Shown piece after piece: positions 1 to 4,507 of a DNA stretch of 5,477 bases (position 1 is the first letter of the stretch; each line of letters begins with the position of its first letter). The position numbers were made by a program, and so were the translations under genes. Source of the DNA: Eubacterium sp. (GTDB lineage Bacteria; Bacillota; Clostridia; Oscillospirales; Acutalibacteraceae); assembly GCA_017543725.1 (NCBI GenBank), contig JAFYFO010000398.1, positions 1-5,477 on the forward strand, given 5' to 3'. The notes beneath the pieces are model-generated. The model worked only from the letters and a program-made list of their open reading frames with translations. It was not told the DNA's origin and made no database searches.

Positions 1-760
1 GTCCGCTCAAATCCGAAACGCCGTAGCGCCCCGCTATCAAATCGTGAACGGAGAGAAAAACCATTCTTGCATATGAAACAAACTGCCCTGCGGTTTCCTT
101 CATAACGCTTGAAAAAGTTTTCTCGACTCCGAGAATCCAGAAATCCATTTTTATATATTGCTTTCCCTGATATTCCTCGGTGTCGAATTTTGCAGAAACA
201 TTCATCTCTTTTCCGTTTCTTATAACGGTCATATCAAGAGTGTCGTCCGCGCTTCTTGTCAGTCCGGTTGAAACATCGGTTGAGGTGTAAACCCTCATAC
301 CGTCGATTGATTTAATCGTGTCCCCTGCCATAAGAACCTGAGCGCTCTTTGCGTTTTCATCAAATCTGGCAATGGTTGTTGTTCCGACTAAATTCTGGGA
401 GCAAACAAGAATTGCAACAATAATAAATCCGAGAATAAGATTCATAAGAGCGCCTGAAACAACAACGAAAATACGAGCGCCGACTTTTTTATTTGAAAAG
501 GCTCTCTCATCCTGACTTTCTTCGTCTTCACCCTCCATAGCGCAATAGCCGCCAAACAGAATCCAGCGAAGCGAATACTTTGTTTCGCCCTTTTTAAAAC
601 TGAAGATTTTCGGACCCATACCGACTGAAAACTCATTAACGCGAATTTTCATAAGTCTTGCAGCCGCAAAATGTCCGCCTTCGTGAACAATTATTATTAA
701 TTCAAAGAATAAAATTGCAATCAAAACGGGATAAACCGTTTTCCATATATCAACTAACAA
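1..760 (-). CDS. rseP: RseP-family site-2 zinc metalloprotease, 3' end outside window
   Basis: This is the N-terminal 253 codons of an integral-membrane protease of the M50/site-2 family, which cuts transmembrane segments of anti-sigma factors, signal peptides or similar substrates. A hydrophobic first segment (about residues 9-25) runs into the zinc motif HEGGH at 26-30, with catalytic Glu27. Further family hallmarks are FGGYCAMEGEDE (69-80), a second membrane segment around SGALMNLILGF (102-112), and a PDZ-like region at about 127-192 containing AGDTIKSIDG. The window ends at GVSDLSG, just before the usual GPVG stretch, so the C-terminal membrane segments and the third zinc ligand (the DG motif) are not visible. 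The start is taken as TTG at 760-758: no ATG or GTG lies in frame upstream of HEGGH, and a GGAG sits 8 nt before the TTG. The gene overlaps dxr by 7 bp, consistent with coupled translation. The family is secure; the substrate is unknown. Confidence 0.93.
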   Translation of the reverse strand, partial: MLVDIWKTVYPVLIAILFFELIIIVHEGGHFAAARLMKIRVNEFSVGMGPKIFSFKKGETKYSLRWILFGGYCAMEGEDEESQDERAFSNKKVGARIFVVVSGALMNLILGFIIVAILVCSQNLVGTTTIARFDENAKSAQVLMAGDTIKSIDGMRVYTSTDVSTGLTRSADDTLDMTVIRNGKEMNVSAKFDTEEYQGKQYIKMDFWILGVEKTFSSVMKETAGQFVSYARMVFLSVHDLIAGRYGVSDLSG

Positions 761-1905
761 CCAACCGTCTCCAAAACATAATTTCTTGCAGCGCTGTCCG
801 CTTCAAGAACATCGCTGAGTGTGAAATCTTTGATGTCTTTTGCTTCAAGCATTGCCTTGTTATTAAGATATGCAACATCGCCGAATTTAATTTTTCCCTC
901 AAGAAACAGTCTGTTGCTGACTTCGTTTGCGCCGTTTGCGGCAGCGGGATGAAGTCCGCCGAGTTCAATTGCATTTTTGCAAACATCAATGCATTTGAAG
1001 GTTTCGTAATCCGGCTCAAAGAATGTTAATTTTCCGTAATCGGAAAGTTTGAGTTCCTCAACGGGACTCGGTTTTCTTTCGGGATATGTTAAAGCATATT
1101 GAATGGGAATTCTCATATCGGGAACGCCGAGTTGAGCAATAACCGAATTATCCTGATAAACAATTGCGGAATGAACAACCGATTCCCTGTGAACAACTAT
1201 TTCAATATCTTCATTCCTCATATCAAACAGCCATTTAGCCTCAATGAATTCAAGACCCTTATTCATCATTGTAGCACTGTCGATGGTTATTTTTGCGCCC
1301 ATATCCCAATTCGGATGTTTAAGAGCCTCAGCCGCAGTTACATTTTCAAGTTCACTGAGTTTCTTTCCGAAGAAAGGTCCGCCCGAGGCGGTCAGGATAA
1401 TCTTTTTAACCGCTTTTTCATCGGGACAGCCCTGAAGCGCCTGAAAAATCGCCGAATGTTCGCTGTCAACGGGGAGAATTGAAACGCCGTTTTCTTTTGC
1501 AAGATTTGTAACAAGATGGCCGCCCGCAACAAGGGTTTCCTTGTTTGCAAGGGCAATTGTTTTTTTAGACTTGATGGCTTCAAGGGTCGGCTGAAGTCCA
1601 ACCATACCGACAACGGAGTTTAAAACAGTGTCCGCACCGTCGTAAACCGCACATTCAATAAGCCCCTGCATACCGCAGACAACCTTTGTCTGTGTGTCCG
1701 CAATTCTTGCTTTAAGGTCTTTTGCGGCGTCTTCATTCATAAGGCAAACAAGTTCGGGTTTGAATTCCCTGACCTGATTTTCAATTATATCAACCTTTGA
1801 GTTTGCAGTGAGGCATTTAACTTTAAAGCCGTGCATTCTGCAAACATCAAGGCTCTGAGTTCCGATTGAGCCCGTTGAGCCCAGAAGTGAAATATTCTTA
1901 GTCAT
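754..1905 (-). CDS. dxr: 1-deoxy-D-xylulose-5-phosphate reductoisomerase
   Basis: DXR (IspC) converts 1-deoxy-D-xylulose 5-phosphate to 2-C-methyl-D-erythritol 4-phosphate using NADPH and a divalent metal. This is the committed step of the MEP isoprenoid pathway, in the cytoplasm. The 383-residue protein has normal family length. It begins with the NADPH-binding loop GSTGSIG (9-15), followed by LANKETLV (119-126), PVDSEHSAIFQ (145-155; D147 and E149 as metal ligands) and TASGGPF (172-178). HPNWDMG (198-204) leads to the active-site stretch MMNKGLEF (213-220), in which N215, K216 and E219 match the known substrate and metal residues. Two adjacent ATGs exist (1908-1906 and 1905-1903); the second is preferred because GGAG lies 7 nt upstream of it, against 4 nt for the first. 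The product feeds UppS, encoded in the same cluster. The stop is TAG, and rseP starts inside the last codons. Confidence 0.97.
   Translation of the reverse strand: MTKNISLLGSTGSIGTQSLDVCRMHGFKVKCLTANSKVDIIENQVREFKPELVCLMNEDAAKDLKARIADTQTKVVCGMQGLIECAVYDGADTVLNSVVGMVGLQPTLEAIKSKKTIALANKETLVAGGHLVTNLAKENGVSILPVDSEHSAIFQALQGCPDEKAVKKIILTASGGPFFGKKLSELENVTAAEALKHPNWDMGAKITIDSATMMNKGLEFIEAKWLFDMRNEDIEIVVHRESVVHSAIVYQDNSVIAQLGVPDMRIPIQYALTYPERKPSPVEELKLSDYGKLTFFEPDYETFKCIDVCKNAIELGGLHPAAANGANEVSNRLFLEGKIKFGDVAYLNNKAMLEAKDIKDFTLSDVLEADSAARNYVLETVGC
769..772 (-). promoter_or_regulatory. Ribosome binding site of rseP, inside dxr
   Basis: On the minus strand GGAG lies 8 nt upstream of the TTG at 760-758, within the last codons of dxr. 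It supports the otherwise weak TTG as the rseP start, because no other start codon is available before the HEGGH motif. Confidence 0.65.
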
Positions 1906-1907
1906 CA

Positions 1908-2780
1908 TTATGCTCCGTAAATAAATATCGCAACGCAATATGTCAGCGGTAAGGTGAAGAGAGTTGAATCAAATCTGTCCATAACGCCGCCGTGACCGGG
2001 GAAGATTTTTCCGAAATCCTTAACGCCGAAATTCCTTTTTAAAACAGAAGCGGTAAGGTCGCCCATCATTCCCATAAACGAAATAAACGGAACTGCAACA
2101 AGCAAAACGGTTGCCTGAGTTTTTGTTAAGCCGATAATGGCAAATCTGTTATAAAGCATTATTGCAACGGCGTTTAAAATAATCGAAAAGATTATTCCGC
2201 AAACCGCGCCTTCAATAGTTTTTTTAGGCGAAATATTCGGGCTCATTTTTGTTTTTCCGAAAGCCATTCCGCCGAGTTGAGCGCCAGTATCGGTTGCAAG
2301 AGCGCAAATAAGAGCGTAGAAAATGAAATAAACTCCGAGTTGATTTGAATAGCCCGTTATGTCTCTGAGAATTCCGAAAATTGAAAAAACTGCGGGAACA
2401 ATCAGACTTGCAACAATTGAAACCGCAACATCCTCAAACTTTGTGTTTGCATAGTCGGAAAGCATTGCAAGGAAGAATGCAAGAATAATCAAAGTTACCC
2501 AAACGAATTTCGGAACAAAGCCGATAATGTTGAACCAGACATCGCTGCTGATAATCGGCTCAAGAATACTTGCGCTTGAAAAGAACGGAATCAGAAAAGC
2601 AGCCGCAGTTCCGAGAACAAGAATAAATTTGTTGCTGACTTTTGCGCATTTCATTATTTCATTTGCCGCAATAGCCGAAAAAACAGAAATAACGATAATA
2701 AAAATCGGTGTGTATATCTGCCAGACAACAACTGCAAGAAGCGAAAGCAAAGCAATTGCTGTTATAACGCGTTGTTTCAT
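1908..2780 (-). CDS. cdsA: Phosphatidate cytidylyltransferase (CDP-diglyceride synthase)
   Basis: CdsA is a polytopic membrane enzyme that joins CTP and phosphatidic acid to give CDP-diacylglycerol, the precursor of the acidic and zwitterionic phospholipids. The 290-residue protein is mostly hydrophobic, with membrane segments visible near residues 5-20, 24-40, 52-68, 93-108, 118-137, 150-162, 193-210, 225-240 and 272-288. The CDS signature runs from S245 to D271: SVLKRN, then VKDFG, then PGHGGVMDRFD, with the conserved Lys-Asp, His-Gly-Gly and Asp-Arg-x-Asp elements. Upstream are ATDTGAQLGG (162-171) and SPKKTIEGA (184-192), also typical. The start at 2780 is chosen because AAGGAG lies 10 nt upstream and the protein there begins MKQRVITAIAL, like other CdsA proteins. 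The frame stays open to 2900, but that extension reads through a repeat and is not credible. The stop TAA at 1910-1908 abuts dxr. Confidence 0.96.
   Translation of the reverse strand: MKQRVITAIALLSLLAVVVWQIYTPIFIIVISVFSAIAANEIMKCAKVSNKFILVLGTAAAFLIPFFSSASILEPIISSDVWFNIIGFVPKFVWVTLIILAFFLAMLSDYANTKFEDVAVSIVASLIVPAVFSIFGILRDITGYSNQLGVYFIFYALICALATDTGAQLGGMAFGKTKMSPNISPKKTIEGAVCGIIFSIILNAVAIMLYNRFAIIGLTKTQATVLLVAVPFISFMGMMGDLTASVLKRNFGVKDFGKIFPGHGGVMDRFDSTLFTLPLTYCVAIFIYGA
1913..1916 (-). promoter_or_regulatory. Ribosome binding site of dxr, inside cdsA
   Basis: GGAG on the minus strand falls in the penultimate codons of cdsA (Gly-Ala), 7 nt before the second ATG of dxr. Its spacing favours that ATG over the one overlapping the cdsA stop, and its position implies that dxr translation is coupled to cdsA. 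Confidence 0.6.
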
Positions 2781-2790
2781 AATATATAAT

Positions 2791-2796
2791 CTCCTT
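2791..2796 (-). promoter_or_regulatory. Ribosome binding site of cdsA
   Basis: AAGGAG on the minus strand, 10 nt before the ATG at 2780-2778. It decides the start, ruling out the in-frame ATG at 2900 whose extra 40 codons would come from the intergenic repeat. Confidence 0.75.
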
Positions 2797-2806
2797 AAAA
2801 CTATTG

Positions 2807-2851
2807 CTTCCCTTGCAAAGGGAGAGTGAACCGCAAAGCGGTTGAGGGAAG
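2807..2851. repeat. Palindromic intergenic repeat, complete copy with two alternative folds
   Basis: This 45-bp unit lies between uppS and cdsA. On the plus strand TCCCTT (2809-2814) can pair with AAGGGA (2818-2823) around a GCA loop, and AACCGC (2829-2834) pairs with GCGGTT (2838-2843) around AAA. Alternatively CTTCCCT (2807-2813) pairs with AGGGAAG (2845-2851), enclosing the second hairpin as a longer structure. From memory, this form (CCCTT, AAAGGGAGAG, CCGC-loop-GCGG, GAGGGAAG) resembles short interspersed repeats common in Clostridia genomes. Copy number in this genome cannot be judged from the window. It sits about 10 bp upstream of the cdsA ribosome binding site and has no coding content. 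It could be a small non-autonomous mobile element or a transcript-folding element. Confidence 0.7.
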
Positions 2852-2878
2852 GGCATATAAATTTCCAAACCTTTTTGC

Positions 2879-2896
2879 CTCCCTTGCCAAAGGGAG
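2879..2896. repeat. Second, partial copy of the TCCCTT/AAGGGA stem-loop
   Basis: CTCCCTT (2879-2885) pairs with AAGGGAG (2890-2896) around GCCA, a 7-bp perfect stem. The core matches the stem of the unit at 2807-2851 (CCCTTG, then CAAAGGGAG), but the flanking sequence differs. Here GAAG (2902-2905) and CTTC (2913-2916) follow instead of the CCGC/GCGG hairpin. It lies 34 bp beyond the uppS stop codon. In the transcript direction it is followed by an A-rich rather than a U-rich stretch, so it does not look like an intrinsic terminator. Confidence 0.6.
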
Positions 2897-2929
2897 CCAA
2901 AGAAGTTTCACGCTTCGCTCAATCAAATT

Positions 2930-3649
2930 TTATGCCCCGAATCTTCTGTTTCTGTTTTCAAACTCGCTCAGGGCTTTATACAAATCCTGCTTTGAAAAAT
3001 CGGGCCATAAAACATCGCTGTACCAGAATTCACTGTACGCAGCCTGCCAGAGAAGGAAATTTGAAAGCCTCTGCTCGCCCGACGGTCTTATTATCAAATC
3101 ACATTCGGGATAAGTGTAGATATTCGATGAAATATCCTCCTCGGTTATTTGCTCCCTGCCCTGACTTATCAGTTTGTTGACAGCGCTGACTATCTCCTGA
3201 CGGCCTCCGTAGTTAACCGCAAGATAAACGGTTGTTCCCGTGTGGGAAGCGGTTTCTTCTTCAGCCTCATTCATAAGTTCAAGGAGGTCTTCGCTTATGC
3301 CCTCTTTTTCTCCGATAAACTTGATTTTATTGTTTTTCGCTTTAAGCATATCCGCCTTTGCTTCAAGCAGATAATCCTTAAAAAGCGACATCAGAGCGTC
3401 AACCTCTTCTTTGGGGCGTTTCCAGTTTTCGGTTGAAAACGCATAGAAAGTTACATATTTGATTCCGAGGTTTGCACATTCATCGGAAATTGTTCTGAAA
3501 ACATTTGCGCCTGCCTTATGCCCTGCCGAGCGCGGAAGTCCTCTTTTCTTAGCCCATCTGCCGTTGCCGTCCATTATTATTCCCAAATGATTCGGCAAAA
3601 CTTCAAATTCAGGCTTTATTTTGCTTTCTTTTTTTGAAAAAAGAGCCAT
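2930..3649 (-). CDS. uppS: Undecaprenyl diphosphate synthase (cis-prenyltransferase)
   Basis: UppS adds eight isopentenyl units in cis to farnesyl diphosphate, giving the C55 lipid on which peptidoglycan and other wall polymers are assembled; it works at the cytoplasmic face of the membrane. The 239-residue length is normal. Conserved regions appear in order: HLGIIMDGNGRWAKKRG (21-37) with catalytic Asp27, then GHKAGA, the FSTENWKRP block, NYGGRQEIV, and near the C-terminus DLIIRPSGEQRLSNFLLWQ followed by YSEFWYSDVLWPDF. The protein ends FENRNRRFGA, also typical. The start is supported by GGAGG at 3662-3658, 8 nt from the ATG. A lysine-rich tail of about 20 residues precedes the first conserved block. 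Its substrates derive from the pathway that includes Dxr, two genes downstream. Repeat-filled gaps lie on both sides, about 140 bp upstream and 149 bp downstream. Confidence 0.97.
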   Translation of the reverse strand: MALFSKKESKIKPEFEVLPNHLGIIMDGNGRWAKKRGLPRSAGHKAGANVFRTISDECANLGIKYVTFYAFSTENWKRPKEEVDALMSLFKDYLLEAKADMLKAKNNKIKFIGEKEGISEDLLELMNEAEEETASHTGTTVYLAVNYGGRQEIVSAVNKLISQGREQITEEDISSNIYTYPECDLIIRPSGEQRLSNFLLWQAAYSEFWYSDVLWPDFSKQDLYKALSEFENRNRRFGA

Positions 3650-3677
3650 ATTTATTACCTCCGAAAAAAGAGTTATA

Positions 3678-3695
3678 GGGCGGAAGAATCCGCCC
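3678..3695 (-). promoter_or_regulatory. Hairpin in the uppS leader
   Basis: GGGCGGA (3678-3684) and TCCGCCC (3689-3695) form a perfect 7-bp, GC-rich stem with a 4-nt loop, 15 bp upstream of the GGAGG of uppS. In the transcript a run of six U follows, but only about 8 nt after the stem, so it fits an intrinsic terminator or attenuator poorly. It may be a transcript-stabilising hairpin or the end of the repeat element that fills the gap. The structure is directly visible; the role is unknown. Confidence 0.4.
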
Positions 3696-3722
3696 AGTTT
3701 ATTCTGTTTCGGAATTATAATC

Positions 3723-3796
3723 GGGCGTGGGCGAAGCCCACCCTCAATTCGTAATTCGTAACTCGTAATTCGTAATTATTTAATCGGTGATTAAAT
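3723..3796. repeat. Composite intergenic element, frr-uppS gap: palindrome, heptamers, GC hairpin
   Basis: Three parts are contiguous. ATTTAATC (3778-3785) and GATTAAAT (3789-3796) form an 8-bp palindrome containing the frr stop codon (3793-3791). Five heptamers follow with an exact 7-bp period: ATTCGTA at 3747, ATTCGTA at 3754, ACTCGTA at 3761, ATTCGTA at 3768 and ATTATTT at 3775 (plus-strand reading). GTGGGC (3727-3732) and GCCCAC (3736-3741) then form a 6-bp hairpin around GAA. The plan matches the element at 4372-4507. No open reading frame of note lies inside. It may be a short interspersed or non-autonomous mobile repeat; the genome copy number is unknown. Confidence 0.65.
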
Positions 3797-4345
3797 TGAA
3801 AGGATTTCAGTTTCCTTCTTATCTCCCATTTCATCAATCTGCTTGATATAGTCGTCGGTTATCTTCTGCAATTCCTTCTCGCCGTCTTTCTGGTCGTCTT
3901 CGGTTATTGCATTATCCTTCTTGAGTTTTTTAAGGTCGTCCATTGCGTCTCTTCTGATATTTCTGATAGCAACTTTTGCCTCCTCAGCCTTCTTTGAAAC
4001 ATCCTTAACAAGATTCTTTCTGTGTTCTTCGGTGAGTTGAGGAAAAGCAAGACGGATAACTTTGCCGTCGTTCTGAGGATTGATTCCGATTTCGGAAGTG
4101 TTGATAGCCTTTTCGATTTCCTTGAGCATTGAAGCGTCCCACGGCTGAATTGTTAAAAGTCTTGGTTCGGGAACGGAAATAGCAGCCATCTGATTGAGCG
4201 GAGTCGGAGTTCCGTAGTAGTCAACAACAACATTGTTTAAAACTTTGGGATTTGCTCTTCCTGCTCTTATTGCAGAATACTCTCTGTCAAGTGCGTCAAG
4301 TGATTTTTCCATTCTTTCTTTGGTTTTTTCAAATAACTTATCCAT
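3791..4345 (-). CDS. frr: Ribosome recycling factor
   Basis: RRF works with EF-G to split the post-termination ribosome so that subunits, mRNA and tRNA are released; it is a soluble cytoplasmic protein. The 184 residues match the usual length of about 185. The family pattern is complete: an N-terminal helix leading to IRAGRANPKVL (26-36), the beta domain with YYGTPTPLNQMA (43-54), IQPWD (66-70) and NPQNDGKVIRL (89-99), then FPQLTEEHRK (101-110). The long helices of the three-helix bundle follow, with RNIRRDAM (128-135); R131 corresponds to the conserved arginine essential in E. coli RRF. AAGGAG lies 8 nt before the ATG. In most bacteria pyrH lies immediately upstream of frr; here proS does, across a 156-bp repeat-filled gap. 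The stop codon sits inside a palindrome. Confidence 0.98.
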   Translation of the reverse strand: MDKLFEKTKERMEKSLDALDREYSAIRAGRANPKVLNNVVVDYYGTPTPLNQMAAISVPEPRLLTIQPWDASMLKEIEKAINTSEIGINPQNDGKVIRLAFPQLTEEHRKNLVKDVSKKAEEAKVAIRNIRRDAMDDLKKLKKDNAITEDDQKDGEKELQKITDDYIKQIDEMGDKKETEILSI

Positions 4346-4371
4346 AAATTTAACTCCTTTTAAAATCGGGT

Positions 4372-4446
4372 GCGGGAGATTCCCCTGTTAGGGGAAATGT
4401 CACCGTAGGTGACAAAAGGGTCTGGCGACCGCTCCAAGGTTCCCGC
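4372..4446. repeat. Branched GC-rich stem-loop region of the proS-frr gap
   Basis: An outer stem, GCGGGA (4372-4377) with TCCCGC (4441-4446), encloses three perfect hairpins. These are TTCCCC/GGGGAA (4380-4385 and 4391-4396, loop TGTTA), TGTCACC/GGTGACA (4398-4404 and 4408-4414, loop GTA) and a shorter GGTC/GACC (4419-4422 and 4427-4430). The layout suggests a cloverleaf-like fold about 75 nt long, just upstream of the frr ribosome binding site. It lacks tRNA features such as a T-loop GTTCRA. From memory, TGTCACC-GGTGACA next to a CCCC/GGGG hairpin is common in interspersed repeats of Clostridia. I place it as the GC-rich half of a repeat, not as an RNA gene, though a leader function is possible. 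Confidence 0.6.
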
Positions 4447-4451
4447 CCACA

Positions 4452-4486
4452 ATTCTTCATTCTTAATTCTTAATTATTCATTATTA
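4452..4486. repeat. Five-unit heptamer array, proS-frr gap
   Basis: Plus-strand units with an exact 7-bp period are ATTCTTC at 4452, ATTCTTA at 4459 and 4466, ATTATTC at 4473 and ATTATTA at 4480. The array joins the GC-rich hairpins on one side and overlaps the palindrome at the end of proS on the other. It parallels the ATTCGTA array at 3747-3781 in unit length, unit number, orientation and neighbours, differing mainly at the fifth base of the unit (T in place of G). Confidence 0.7.
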
Positions 4487-4507
4487 AAATCGCTTGCGAT
4501 TTTAATA
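4482..4507. repeat. Palindrome over the proS stop codon
   Basis: The arms TATTAAAATCGC (4482-4493) and GCGATTTTAATA (4496-4507) are perfect complements over 12 bp, separated by only two bases. The right arm contains the proS stop (TAA, 4504-4502) and the final Tyr codon. In the transcript it could fold into a long hairpin ending in UUUUAAUAAU, which is too broken for a convincing intrinsic terminator, though it may slow 3' decay. It forms one end of the composite element in this gap. Confidence 0.7.

Noticed and set aside
658..1482. Plus-strand open frames opposite dxr and rseP (for example 658-1029 and 1099-1482).
   Set aside because: They are antisense shadows of well-recognised genes, have no recognisable domains and lie where the minus-strand proteins are fully conserved.
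2879..2896. Stem-loop after uppS as an intrinsic terminator.
   Set aside because: In the transcript direction it is followed by GCAAAAAGG, with no U-tract, and cdsA follows closely on the same strand.
2781..2900. In-frame upstream extension of cdsA by 40 codons to an ATG at 2900.
   Set aside because: The extension reads through two repeat stem-loops, lacks family similarity and lies before a good AAGGAG placed for the ATG at 2780.
2826..3180. Plus-strand open frames across the uppS-cdsA gap and the 3' part of uppS.
   Set aside because: They overlap a clear uppS in antisense and a palindromic repeat; the predicted proteins show no family features.
3714..3747. Full sigma-A promoter before uppS.
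   Set aside because: The -10-like TATAAT is good, but the nearest -35-like sequence is 22 nt away and there is no extended -10, so it is kept only as a low-interest finding.
3723..3796. CRISPR array formed by the regular heptamers.
   Set aside because: The units are 7 bp and directly tandem with no spacers, and no cas gene is present.
4372..4446. tRNA or riboswitch upstream of frr, because of the cloverleaf-like hairpins.
   Set aside because: Stem lengths and loops do not fit a tRNA, no T-loop or anticodon arm is present, and no known riboswitch core could be recognised.
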